From: Fodinicola feengrottensis
Lineage (GTDB): Bacteria; Actinomycetota; Actinomycetes; Mycobacteriales; HKI-0501
Assembly: GCF_010993775.1 (NCBI RefSeq)
Contig: NZ_WOTO01000070.1
Location: forward strand, 1 to 47,151
Length of the DNA: 47,151 bases
Direction: 5' to 3'
The position numbers and the translations under genes were made by a program. Numbering within the stretch: position 1 is the first letter of the stretch; every line of letters begins with the position of its first letter. This document shows positions 9,681-19,230 of this stretch, piece by piece. Below the pieces are notes generated by a model. That model did not search any database. It worked only from the letters and a program-made list of their open reading frames with translations, and was not told the DNA's origin.

Positions 9681-10193
9681 CTATGCACCTGCCTTGGTCA
9701 GATCGTCCGCGAGCAGCGAACCGAGGGCGGCACGGCCGCGGGACAGCCGCGATTTGACAGTGCCCTGCGAGACACCGAGGGTGGCCGCGATGTCGACGAC
9801 CGGCAGGTCGGCGATGTAGTGCAGCGCCACAGTCTCGGCCTGCGGGCGTGGCAGCCGGCGGATCGCGGCCATCACCGCGACCCGGTCGGGCGACGCTCCG
9901 TCGACCACCGGATCAGGGTCGGCCGCGCGTCTGAGCAGCAACGCCAGGTGTTTTCGCGCGTTTCCACCTACTGACCGCGATGTTCCTCGCGACGGTGCGC
10001 GGCAGGCAGGCCTCCGGGCTGTCCGCCGCGAGGATGTTCTCGCGCTTGGACACGGCCCGTACGAACGCCTCTGCGACCACGTCCTGCGCCTCGGTCATGT
10101 TGCCGGTCAGCGCGTACATGCTGACCAGCAAGCGTCTGTAGGTGTTCCGGAAGATGTGATGATCGAGGTCGGCGTCCGTGTCCGGTCGCTCAT
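9681..10193 (-). CDS. SigE-family/ECF-like RNA polymerase sigma factor (frameshifted)
   Basis: Short sigma-70 factor of about 170 residues with only regions 2 and 4. Region 2 reads FRNTYRRLLVSMYALTGN and AQDVVAEAFVRAV; region 4 reads IRRLPRPQAETVALHYI and IAATLGVSQGTVKSRLSRGR, the helix-turn-helix for the -35 element. The frame breaks at a TTTT run at 9951-9954 (plus strand); removing one base joins VSRWKRAKHLALLLRRAAD. A second break near the N-terminus is needed to use ATG 10193, which has a GGGGGGA ribosome site; without it no good start exists in frame. It precedes and is coupled to the Asp-box membrane protein gene. Confidence 0.75.
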
Positions 10194-10331
10194 CGTCCCC
10201 CCGCTTGTCGAGTTCAGAAGCAGTGTCACAGGGGATGACAGACGACCAGGGGGTCGGGTTCCACGCGATCTCAGGCGAATATGCCTGGTTACCCGCACTG
10301 GCGCAGAGGCATGTGTGAATGAGGCCCATGG

Positions 10332-10459
10332 TTAAGCGGGGCCGCGTATGACGTACTGCTCGAACCGGACACCGTCCGGCAGCTCAACCGACCCGACGCT
10401 CAGCCGCGCCCTGCGCGCGCTCCATGAATGATCCAGCGCGCCAACTCGTCATCCGCCAT
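10332..10459 (-). pseudogene. Nudix hydrolase N-terminal relic
   Basis: A short stretch encoding MADDELARWIIHGAR, then after a frame change RLSVGSVELPDGVRFEQYVIRG and a stop. This matches the N-terminal strand pattern of actinobacterial Nudix hydrolases (W-x-V-H-G ... VELPDG-x-RFE). The Nudix box itself is missing, so only the beginning of a gene remains. It sits downstream of metK on the same strand. The call rests on memory of the family and needs a protein search. Confidence 0.4.
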
Positions 10460-10550
10460 GATCACCACCCGATTCGCCGCCCGGCGGATCGGGAGTCCCG
10501 GGCGGCGCTTCTCGTACTGTGAGCTGTCGGCAGCGGAGAAACCCGAGAAA

Positions 10551-11751
10551 CTAGTTGGTGACAGCGGCCTTCAGAGCGTCGGCGCGGTCGGTCTTCTTCC
10601 CAGGTGAACTCGTCCAGCTCACGGCCGAAGTGGCCATACGCGGCGGTCTTCTGGTAGATCGGGCGGAGCAGGTCCAGGTCGCGGATGATCGCGGCCGGGC
10701 GCAGGTCGAACACGGACGTGATGGCGTCCTGGATCTTGGCCGGCGCGACCGTCTCGGTGCCGAAGGTCTCGACGAACAGGCCGACCGGCTGGGCCTTGCC
10801 GATCGCGTACGCGACCTGGACCTCGACCCGGGCGGCGAGGCCGGCGGCGACCACGTTCTTGGCCACCCACCGCATCGCGTACGCGGCGGAGCGGTCGACC
10901 TTGGACGGGTCCTTGCCGCTGAAGGCGGCGCCGCCGCCGTGCCGGGCGAAGCCGCCGTACGTGTCGACGATGATCTTGCGGCCGGTGAGGCCGGCGTCGC
11001 CCATCGGGCCGCCGATCTCAAAGCGGCCGGTCGGGTTCACCAGCAGCCGGTAGTCGCTGGTGTCCAGGCCCAGCTCCTTCAGCTCGGGCGCGACCACGTG
11101 CTCGGCGATGTCGGGCTGCAGCAGCTCTTCGAGCGAGATGTCGGCGGCGTGCTGGCTGGAGACGACGACCGTGTCCAGACGCACCGCCTTGGTGCCGTCG
11201 TACTCGATGGTGACCTGGGTTTTGCCGTCGGGCCGCAGGTAGGGAATCACGCCGTCCTTGCGGACCTGGGTGAGCCGCCGGGCAAGCCGGTGCGCGAGCG
11301 CGATCGGCAGCGGCATCAGCTCGGGGGTGTCATCGTTCGCGTACCCGAACATCAACCCCTGGTCGCCGGCGCCCTGCCGGTCCAGCGCGTCCTCGACGCT
11401 CTCGCCGGTCCGCGCCTCGTACGCCGAGTCGACGCCCTGCGCGATGTCCGGCGACTGCGAGCCGATCGACACGCTGACACCGCAGGACGCACCGTCGAAG
11501 CCCTTGCGGGAGGAGTCGTAGCCGATCTCCAGGATCGTCTCGCGGACGATCTTGGGGATGTCGGCATACGCCTCGGTGGTGACCTCGCCGGCCACGTGCA
11601 CCAGGCCGGTGGTCAGCAGCGTCTCCACGGCGACCCGGCTACGCTTGTCCTGCGCGAGCAGCGCGTCGAGGATGCCGTCGCTGATCTGGTCCGCGATCTT
11701 GTCCGGGTGGCCCTCGGTGACGGACTCCGAGGTGAACAGGCGTCGAGACAC
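10551..11751 (-). CDS. metK: S-adenosylmethionine synthase (3' frameshift)
   Basis: Makes S-adenosylmethionine from methionine and ATP in the cytosol. It begins MSRRLFTSESVTEGHPDKI (ATP-binding HPDK) and contains DRQGAGDQGLMFGYA and GGGAAFSGKDPSKVDRSAAY, all diagnostic of MetK. The start is GTG 11751 with GGGAGAG upstream. Near 10595-10600 an extra base in GGGAAGAAG shifts the frame just before the C-terminus; corrected, it ends TDRADALKAAVTN at 10551 with 399 residues, the normal length. In many actinobacteria metK directly follows coaBC; here about 5 kb of unrelated plus-strand genes separate them. No SAM riboswitch was recognised upstream. Confidence 0.95.
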
Positions 11752-12017
11752 AACTCTCCCAGGTGCTGAGGCTTCTTTTTTGACTAGCGACCGAGTCTAC
11801 TTGTGGATCCGCGCCGGTAGGGCACCCGGTACGGCGTGATGGACGCCACCCGGCCCGGACATCCACCGGAAACGCACGAAGGCTAACGATCGGTGATCGG
11901 GTGACGCTCGAGCGCGAATACCCGACGTCCACCGGATGAATCCCTTCGCGCGGCCTTTCTAGCAGCGGCTAAGCGTTGCTTTGATGCGTCTCATGAGCGA
12001 GCGTTCGGAGTTTTGGG

Positions 12018-14063
12018 GTGTCCCGGCGGCGCCTCCTGGGCATGTCCGCGGCGGCGGCCGGGGCCGGTGCCCTCGGGTCGCTGCTACCGCCGTCCGTCCA
12101 CGCGGCGATGGCGGCGCCGATGCAGCCCGGTGGCCTGCGGGCGATCGACCACGTGATCGTTCTCATGCAGGAGAACCGGTCTTTCGACCACTACTTCGGG
12201 CGGCTTCGGGGCGTACGCGGCTTCGCCGACCGGCATCCGCTGGCGCTGCCCGGCGGGCAGAGCGCCTTCCAGCAGCCGGCCGCCGGCCGCGACCCGGTGC
12301 TGCCGTTCTCGCTGCGCCGCGAGGCCGAGCGGGAAGGCCGGCCGGACACCGACATCCAGTATCTCGGCTCGCTCGACCACGGCTGGGCCGGCGGCGGAGT
12401 GGCCTGGTCGGGCGGCTGGAACAACGGCTGGATCGCCGCCAAGACGGCCGCCACCATGACGTATTACGAGCGCCAGGACATCGCCCTGCAGTACGAGCTG
12501 GCCGACACCTTCACGGTCTGCGACGCCTACCACTGCTCGCTTTTCGGTCCCACCAACCCGAACCGCAACTACCTGTGGTCGGGCAAGGTCGGCTACGAAC
12601 CGGACGGGATCCGACGCGCGGTCGAGAACGACGCGTACGACTACGACCACAAAGGCTATTCCTGGTCGACCTACCCGGAGCGGCTGGAGGCGGCCGGTGT
12701 GAGTTGGCGGGTCTATCAGGAATTCGACAACTTTACCGACAACCCGCTCGAGTTCTTCCTGGCTTTCAAGAACATCGCGGACAAGGTGCTGGCGGCGGCC
12801 GGCCTGAAGTATCCGAGCATCAACGCCTTCTACGACGAGCTACTGACTTTCAGCGTGGACAAACAGAAGGCCCTAGCGGCTGCGCTGACCAACGGACTCA
12901 CCGTGCTGACCGCCGCCGAACGCAGCCTTTACGACAAAGCCTTGTATCGCAGCGAAACGAACAGTCTCGTACCGCGACTGCGGGCCGACATCAAGGCCAA
13001 GAAGCTGCCCACGGTTTCCTGGCTGGTGCCCTCCGCGGTGCTCGCCGAGCATCCGGGCTCGTCCACACCGGTCGGCAGCGCCAACCTGATCTACGACGTG
13101 CTGGACGCCGTCGCGTCCGATGTGGACACCTGGTCGCGGACCGCGATTTTCCTGAACTTCGACGAAAACGACGGCTACTTCGACCACGTGCCGCCGCCTG
13201 TTCCGCCAGCACCGGTGAGCGGCAACAGCGACGACTACTACAACGGCCGGCCCATCGGGCTCGGCTTCCGCGTACCGATGACAGTGATCTCGCCGTGGTC
13301 GATTGGTGGTTTCGTCAACTCCGAGACCTTCGACCACACATCCGTGCTGCGTTTTCTGGAACGCTGGACCGGTGTCTCCGAGCCGAACATCAGCCCGTGG
13401 CGGCGGACCGTGGCCGGCGACCTGACCTCGGCTTTCGACTTCCGGAACAGCGGCAGGCCAGCAAAACTCACCCATCCGGGCGGCATTCCGGCGCCGATCA
13501 CCCGCTGGCACCCGCAGCCGCCGGCCACCCAGGCGCTGCCCGACCAGGAGCCGGGCAACCGGCCGGCCCGGCCGCTGCCGTATCACCCGACGGTGGCGAT
13601 CGAACCGGCCGCCGGCGGGCTGACCGTGGAGTTGGGCAACTACGGCAGCCGTACGACCCACTTCGCCATCTATTCGTACGCGCCGACGCCCACCCCGCCG
13701 CAACACGTGGACGTACGCGACCGGACCGTGCGGCCGGTCGGCGCGGTCGGCCCGTACCAACTGACGATCCAGGGCCCGAACCGCTTCTGGGCCGACGCGG
13801 CCGGCTCCACCACCGGTGCCGCGCACCCGATCGCGGTCCGGATCCTGCCCGCGGCCGGCCGGATGGACCTGCAAATCACTCTGCACAACACCGGCAAGCG
13901 AACCCTCGCGCTGGCGCTGACCGCCCGCGGCTACGGCTCGCACAAACAGCAACTCGCCCTCGCTCCCGGCCAAGCCCGACTGGTCAGCTGGCCGACCTCG
14001 CACGGCTGGTACGACGTGGAGATCACCGCTCCGACGGACACACACACTTCACCCGCCGGCTGA
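12018..14063 (+). CDS. Secreted phospholipase C, phosphocholine-specific type (Tat-exported)
   Basis: A 681-residue phosphoesterase family protein (PF04185) that would cleave phosphatidylcholine or sphingomyelin outside the cell. The N-terminus has a Tat signal, SRRRLLGMSAAAAGAGALG, with a likely cleavage after VHA near residue 29. The catalytic region begins IDHVIVLMQENRSFDHYFG (about 43-61), and NFDENDGYFDHVPPP carries further metal/active-site residues. The C-terminal DUF756-type repeats (about 500-680) are as expected for PlcC. GTG 12018 has GGAG at 12007-12010; an ATG at 11993 would require another indel. It is divergent from metK and followed by a hairpin terminator. Substrate is inferred from family only. 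Confidence 0.88.
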   Translation: MSRRRLLGMSAAAAGAGALGSLLPPSVHAAMAAPMQPGGLRAIDHVIVLMQENRSFDHYFGRLRGVRGFADRHPLALPGGQSAFQQPAAGRDPVLPFSLRREAEREGRPDTDIQYLGSLDHGWAGGGVAWSGGWNNGWIAAKTAATMTYYERQDIALQYELADTFTVCDAYHCSLFGPTNPNRNYLWSGKVGYEPDGIRRAVENDAYDYDHKGYSWSTYPERLEAAGVSWRVYQEFDNFTDNPLEFFLAFKNIADKVLAAAGLKYPSINAFYDELLTFSVDKQKALAAALTNGLTVLTAAERSLYDKALYRSETNSLVPRLRADIKAKKLPTVSWLVPSAVLAEHPGSSTPVGSANLIYDVLDAVASDVDTWSRTAIFLNFDENDGYFDHVPPPVPPAPVSGNSDDYYNGRPIGLGFRVPMTVISPWSIGGFVNSETFDHTSVLRFLERWTGVSEPNISPWRRTVAGDLTSAFDFRNSGRPAKLTHPGGIPAPITRWHPQPPATQALPDQEPGNRPARPLPYHPTVAIEPAAGGLTVELGNYGSRTTHFAIYSYAPTPTPPQHVDVRDRTVRPVGAVGPYQLTIQGPNRFWADAAGSTTGAAHPIAVRILPAAGRMDLQITLHNTGKRTLALALTARGYGSHKQQLALAPGQARLVSWPTSHGWYDVEITAPTDTHTSPAG

Positions 14064-14144
14064 CCGGCCGCCTCGAAGACGGCCGCCCCGGCCTCAGCGG
14101 CTGACACCGTTGGCGTGTCGCGACATGGCGCGCCGCGGGGTGCG

Positions 14145-14206
14145 GCGCGAAACTGTCGTACCGTCGTGAAATTTTGAGCCCCCGCCCTTTCAGAAGGGTG
14201 GGGGGC
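14145..14206. repeat. Dispersed hairpin element, copy 1 (also terminator of plc)
   Basis: Begins with the box GCGCGAAACTGTCG (14145-14158); after 19 bases follows a hairpin with GCCCCC/GGGGGC outer and CCCTT/AAGGG inner stem (14178-14206), then TTTT at 14217-14220. A second copy with the same box, spacing and stem core is at 20789-20846. The position 115 bases after the phospholipase stop suits a terminator. Confidence 0.55.
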
Positions 14207-14234
14207 GGGTGGCGGGTTTTCATTACGTAAGTAG

Positions 14235-14259
14235 ACGCGCGCGCGAGATAAGCGCGCGT
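14235..14259. repeat. ACGCGCGC inverted repeat hairpin
   Basis: A perfect 8-base inverted repeat (ACGCGCGC and GCGCGCGT) with a 9-base spacer, 28 bases downstream of the hairpin element. A GCGCGCGCG tract also follows the second copy of that element (near 20858). Together with the terminator it fills much of the gene-free gap 14064-14398. Confidence 0.45.
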
Positions 14260-14350
14260 TCAAGTGGCCGGCACGATGGTCGCGGGCCGGGTCTGCGCCG
14301 AAAGACCGGGTTTCTCGGCGGCGAGTAGGCGTTTGTTGTCGATCACTTCA

Positions 14351-14377
14351 TGGGAAGTCCCACTATGGGGATGCCCA
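14351..14377. promoter_or_regulatory. Tandem inverted repeats upstream of marR
   Basis: Two successive short palindromes, TGGGAAGTCCCA (14351-14362) and TGGGGATGCCCA (14366-14377), whose starts are 15 bases apart. They lie 22-48 bases before the MarR start codon, a usual place for autoregulatory MarR binding. Confidence 0.45.
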
Positions 14378-14398
14378 CGAATGCGGTAGCGTGCGGTT

Positions 14399-14818
14399 AT
14401 GGACAATCCGCTGCTGGGGATGCCGATGTTCGCGACCGTCCGGCTGGGCCGGATCGCCCGGGCCACGGTCAGCGGCGCGTTCGACCAGGAGGGGCTGTCG
14501 TGGCGGACACATTTCGCACTGTATTGCCTGACCGAGCTCGGCGAGCTGTCGCAGCGAGAGCTCGCCGACCATCTCACGATGGATCGAAGTGATCTGGTGA
14601 AAATGCTGGATGAGGTCGAGACGGCCGGCCTGGTACGGCGAGCGCCTGACCCGAGCGATCGGCGCCGGCGCATCCTTTCCATCACCGCCGCCGGCAAAGA
14701 TCAGCTGCAGCGCGGCAAAGATGTTGTCGACCGTGCCACCGACGAATTTTTGGCCCACTTGAACGGCAACGAGCGTGAGCAGCTGCATCAGCTGACATTG
14801 CGAGCGATCGGCGCATGA
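14399..14818 (+). CDS. MarR-family transcriptional regulator
   Basis: A 139-residue winged-helix regulator. The DNA-binding part reads LSQRELADHLTMDRSDLVKMLDEVETAGLVRR (recognition helix MDRSDLVKMLDE) followed by the wing DPSDRRRRILSITAAG. It is intact. No clear Shine-Dalgarno precedes ATG 14399, so it may be leaderless. Its stop overlaps the start of the molybdopterin reductase gene (ATGA at 14815-14818), so it very likely regulates that gene, with the tandem palindromes just upstream as candidate operators. The ligand is unknown. Confidence 0.88.
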   Translation: MDNPLLGMPMFATVRLGRIARATVSGAFDQEGLSWRTHFALYCLTELGELSQRELADHLTMDRSDLVKMLDEVETAGLVRRAPDPSDRRRRILSITAAGKDQLQRGKDVVDRATDEFLAHLNGNEREQLHQLTLRAIGA

Positions 14819-17090
14819 CCGAACACATCCAGACCGCCTCCCATTGGGGCGTCTACTCGGTGGAAACCGACCGCGCGACGCATGAAATTCGAGGAGTCGA
14901 CGGCGTCTCGTACGACCCGCATCCATCGCCTATCCAGGCCAGCTTGCCCGAGACCGTGCACGGCCGGTTGCGGATAGACCAGCCGTACGTGCGAGAAGGC
15001 TATTTGCGATCGACCGGCCGGCGTGGCGCCGATGCGTACGTGCCGATCAGTTGGGAAGAGGCACTCGATCTCGTCGCCACCGCATTACTGGAAACCCGCG
15101 AAAAGCACGGAAACGAGTCGATTTACGGCGGCTCGTACGGCTGGGCCAGCGCCGGCCGGTTGCACCACTCCCCCAGCGTGCTCAAGCGTTTCCTGGCTCA
15201 TTTCGGCGGGTATGTCGACAAGACCGGTAACCACAGTTTCGGTGCGGCGGCCGGAATCATGCCCTATGTCGTGGGCCGGTCGGACATCAGCAACCTGGTG
15301 GTGCCGTGGCCGGAGGTCGTCGAGCACACCAAGCTGCTGGTGATGTTCGGCGGCGCGCCGCTCAAGAACGCGCAAATAGACTCGGGCGGCGCGGTCAACC
15401 ACGAGAATCCGGACTGGTACGCCAAAAAAACTCGCGCGGCCGGCGTCGACGTGGTCTGCATCAGCCCGTACCAACACGATGTCGTCGAGACGGTCGCCCC
15501 GCGGTGGATCCCGATCCGACCGAACACAGATACGGCATTGATGATCGGACTGGCCCACACCTTGGTGTCCGAGCGTCGGCACGACCTCGAATTTCTGCAC
15601 GAACACTGCGAAGGCTTTCCGGAATTCGAGCGTTATCTGCTCGGTCATGATGCCAGCTGGGCATCCAGGATCACCGGCGTACCCGAAGAAACGATCATCG
15701 ACCTGGCCCGCCAAATGGCCTCGACGAGGACACTGGTCAACACAGCCTGGGCGGTCCAGCGTGCCGATCACGGCGAACAGCCGGTCTGGATGACGGTGGC
15801 GCTGGCCGCGGTCCTCGGCCAGATTGGCCTGCCCGGCGGCGGTTTCAGCCTCGGCCTCGGCGCCGTCAGCGGCATCGCGTTGCCGCGTACGACCGGCATC
15901 CCGCGGCCGAAACTGCCGCTGGACAGCAATCCGGTGAAGGCCACCGTGCCGGTGGCTCGGGTCACCGACCTGCTTTTGCACCCTGGCGAAGAAATTGAGC
16001 ACAACGGTCGCGTCATCACCTTTCCCGACATCGAGTTGATCTACTCAGCGGGCGGGAAACCGTTTTTCACCACAACACCAACCTGAACCGCTTTCTGGGT
16101 GCCTGGCAGCGGCCCGCGACCGTCATCGTGCACGAGCCTTTCTGGACCCCACCGGCCAAACACGCCGACATCGTGCTGCCCGCGACCACCACGATGGAAC
16201 GCAACGACATCGGCGCCGCGGAGCTCAGCCGGTTCTGGATCGCGATGCACCAGGTCGTGCCGCCGTTTCAGCAGGCTCGCAACGACTTCGACATCTTCTC
16301 CGAGCTGGCCGACCGGCTGGGATTCGGTGCCGAATACCACCAGAACCGCGACGAAATGGGCTGGCTGCGGCATATGTACGACGGCGCGCGGAAGCAGGCG
16401 CTCGAAGCCGGCTTCGACCCACCGGACTTCGACACCTTCTGGGCCAGTGACAAGTACGAGTTTCCAGCCGACGAAGGGCCAACAACCCTGTTCGCGGACT
16501 TCAGAGCGGGAGCTGCCCTCAAGACGCCGTCGGGCCGGATCGAGCTGGTCAGCGAAAAGATCCGGTCATTTGGCTACCCCGACTGTCCCGCGCACCCGGC
16601 CTGGCTGGAACCGGCCGAGTGGCTCGGTGGCCCGCTCGCGCGGCGATTTCCCTTGCATCTGCTGTCCCACCAGCCAGCGACCCGACTGCACAGCCAGCTC
16701 GACCACGCCTCGCTGAGCAGGCAGACCAAAATCCGGGACCGGGAGCCGATTCAGCTCAGTGTCGAGGACGCCAACGACCGTGGTCTCGTCGACGGCGATG
16801 TCGTACGAGTCTTCAACGACCGAGGCGCTTTCCTCGCCGGCGTACGGATCTGCACTACGCTGATGACCGGAGTCGTCCAGATCGCGACCGGCGCATGGTA
16901 TGACCCGGCCGAGCCGGGCGTGCCCGGCAGCCTGGACAAACACGGCAACCCCAACGTCGTCACCCTCGACAAGGGAACGTCCCGGCTGTCTCAGGGCTCG
17001 ACGGCCCAGACCTGCCTGGTAGAAGTCGAAAAGTACGACGACCCGCCGACCGTGACCGCTTTCGAGTTGCCGGTCATCCTTCGCGTTTGA
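14815..17090 (+). CDS. Cytosolic molybdopterin oxidoreductase, BisC/TMAO-reductase-like (frameshifted)
   Basis: Member of the DMSO reductase family closest in look to biotin sulfoxide/TMAO reductases, 758 residues after repair. There is no Tat signal and no N-terminal iron-sulfur cysteines, as in cytosolic BisC. SYGWASAGRLHHS carries the expected serine ligand of molybdenum (about residue 105). Cofactor-binding segments include LVMFGGAPLKNAQ, LGQIGLPGGGFSLGLG, VLPATTTMERNDIG and the C-terminal QIATGAWYDP and DKHGNPNVVTLDKGTS. It would reduce S- or N-oxides. The frame breaks beside a TTTTT run near 16063-16069; one added base gives NPFFHHNTNLNRFLGAW. It is coupled to marR and overlaps coaBC tail-to-tail by 17 bases. 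Confidence 0.85.
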
Positions 17091-18324
17091 TCCGCGGCAG
17101 GACCAGGTCCCAGAGGACGTTCGCCAGCTTTTCCTTGGAACCGCGCGGAACCTCGGTCGACGAGCCGTCCGAGCCGAGCACCACGGCGGAGTTTTCGGTG
17201 CCTTCGAAGGCGCCGCCCTCACCAACGTAGTTGACCGCCAGCAAGTCACAGCCCTTGCGGGCCAGCTTCGCGCGACCCAGCTCCAGGACCGACCGGTCGG
17301 CGTCGCCGGTTTCGGCGGCGAAGCCGACGACCACCTGACCGGGCTTGCCGCGAGTGGCGGCCAGCTCGTGCAGGATGTCCGGGTTCTGCGCCAGCACGAT
17401 CGTCGGCGCGGAGCCGTCGTCGGCCTTCTTGATCTTGTACGAGCTGGTGCCGACCGGCCGGAAGTCGGCCGGTGCCGCAGCCATCACCACCGCGTCCGCG
17501 TCCGGCCGGGTCGCGGGTGGCCGCCAGCATCGCGTCCCGCAGCTCTGCAGTGGTCCCGACCCGTACGACGATGACCCCGGTCGGGTCCGGCAGGCCGGAG
17601 TTTGCGGTGACCAGGGTGACGTGGGCGCCGCGGGCGGCGGCCGTACGAGCGAGTGCGTAGCCCTGCCGGCCGGACGAGCGGTTGCCGAGGAACCGAACCG
17701 GATCCAGCGGCTCACGCGTACCGCCAGCGGAAACGACGACTCGCAGGCCGGTGAGGTCGGCGGCAGCGGTGCCGCGTTCGAGGGTCGCGAAGGCGATCGC
17801 GGCGATGTCGTCGGGATCGGGCAACCGGCCCTGTCCGGTATCGGCGCCGGTCAGCCGGCCGACCGCCGGCTCGATGACGAGCGCGCCGCGGGATCGCAGA
17901 GTCGCGACGTTGTGCGCGGTGGCCGGATGCAGCCACATCTCGGTGTGCATGGCCGGCGCGAAGATGACGGACGGACAGGTCGCGGTCAACAGAGTGGAAG
18001 TCAGCAGGTCAGGTCGTCGGCTCGGCCGTACGCGGCTTTCGCGAGCAGGTCAGCGGTGGCCGGTGCGACCACCACAAGATCGGCTTCGCGGCCCAGCCGC
18101 ACGTGCGGGACCTCGTGCACGTCGGTCCACACGTCGGTCGCCACCGGCTGGCCGGAAAGGGCGGCCCAGGTGGGCTCACCGACGAATTTCAGCGCGCTCG
18201 CGGTCGGGATCACCCGTACGGACAGGCCGGACTCGGTGAGGCGGCGGAGCAGCTCGGCAGCCTTGTATGCGGCGATGCCGCCGCCGACCCCCAAAACAAC
18301 GCGGCGTGCCGGCATGGTGCTCAC
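17074..18324 (-). CDS. coaBC: Bifunctional phosphopantothenoylcysteine decarboxylase/synthase (frameshifted)
   Basis: Two-step enzyme of coenzyme A synthesis. The CoaC flavoprotein part begins MPARRVVLGVGGGIAAYKAAELLRRL and has FAPAMHTEMWLHP; the CoaB part has VVVSAGGTREPLDPVRFLGNRSSGRQG, AAAPADFRP and KGCDLLAVNYV. The frame breaks near 17510 and at 18005-18014, where CAGGT is tandemly duplicated; deleting one copy restores ADDLLTSTLLTATCPSVIF. The corrected length is about 414 residues. Start is GTG 18324; ATG 18315 is possible. It follows rpoZ on the same strand. Its essential role makes true inactivation unlikely. Confidence 0.92.
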
Positions 18325-18349
18325 CGACACGCCCCGCGACACATGATCT

Positions 18350-18618
18350 TTAGGACTCGACAACCTCGTGAGTCAGCAGGTTCGCGTTGATCTCCCGGAG
18401 CGAGATCGACAGCGGCTTCTCCTGCGGGCTGGTCTCCACCAGCGGTCCTACGTATTCCAGCAGGCCCTCGCCGAGCTGCGAATAGTACGCATTGATCTGG
18501 CGCGCGCGCTTGGCTTGGCGGCGTAGATGACCAGCGCGTACTTGGAGCTGGTCTTCTCCAGAAGCTCGTCGATGGGGGGATTGGTGATGCCTTCAGGGGC
18601 GGCGACAGTGCCGGACAC
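18350..18618 (-). CDS. rpoZ: RNA polymerase omega subunit (frameshifted)
   Basis: Assembly subunit of RNA polymerase. It begins GTG 18618 (MSGTVAAPEGITNPPIDELL), contains SSKYALVIYAAK and ends SLREINANLLTHEVVES. Between AAK and RARQINAYYSQLGEGL the plus strand carries CTTGG twice in tandem (18509-18518); removing one five-base copy gives 87 residues in one frame. It lies 15 bases after gmk and just before coaBC, the usual actinobacterial order. Confidence 0.9.
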
Positions 18619-18633
18619 GCAGATCAGCCTCAG

Positions 18634-19230
18634 TCAACTGTGGGAAATGGTGGATGACTCGAGCAATAGTACCAACTCGTCGCACGCGTGTTGCACAGTG
18701 TCGTTAACCAGTACGACATCGAACTCACCCACAGCGGCCAGCTCGACCTCCGCGAGCTCGAATCTGCGCCGTACCGTCTCCTGGTCCTCGGTGCCCCGGC
18801 CGGACAACCGCTCGAACAGATGTTCGCGCGACGGCGGGGCGAGGAAGACCAGCAGGGCTTGCGGCTCGGCCACTCGGACCTGCCGGGCGCCGAACAGGTC
18901 GATCTCCAGCAACGCGGATTTTCCCTGCGAAAGCCGGCGTTCCACCGGCTCACGTGGGGTCCCGTACAAGTTGCCGGCATACTCGGCCCACTCCAACAAC
19001 ATGTTCGCGTCGACCATGGCCATGAACTGGTCACGGTTGACGAAGTGGTAGTGCACGCCGTCGCGTTCACCCGGACGTGGGTGTCGGGTCGTCGCCGACA
19101 CCGACAGCCACACATCCGGATGCACGCGGCGCATAGTGGCGATCACGGTGCTCTTGCCGACCCCGGAGGGACCGGACAGAACAGTCAGCCGGCCTCGTTT
19201 GGTCAGATCGTCCGTGGTCACCGTCGACAC
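18634..19230 (-). CDS. gmk: Guanylate kinase
   Basis: Phosphorylates GMP to GDP with ATP. 198 residues, intact. P-loop SGPSGVGKS at residues 19-27; GMP-binding segments VSATTRHPRPGERDGVHYHF and EWAEYAGNLYGTPREPVE are present, as is the lid region SRGTEDQETVRRR-like RLSGRGTEDQETVRRR. GTG 19230 directly abuts the mihF stop (TAAGTG), so the two are translationally linked. Confidence 0.97.
   Translation of the reverse strand: MSTVTTDDLTKRGRLTVLSGPSGVGKSTVIATMRRVHPDVWLSVSATTRHPRPGERDGVHYHFVNRDQFMAMVDANMLLEWAEYAGNLYGTPREPVERRLSQGKSALLEIDLFGARQVRVAEPQALLVFLAPPSREHLFERLSGRGTEDQETVRRRFELAEVELAAVGEFDVVLVNDTVQHACDELVLLLESSTISHS

Noticed and set aside
11752..12017. SAM riboswitch upstream of metK
   Set aside because: No recognisable SAM-I, SAM-II or SAM-IV core or paired stems could be identified by eye.
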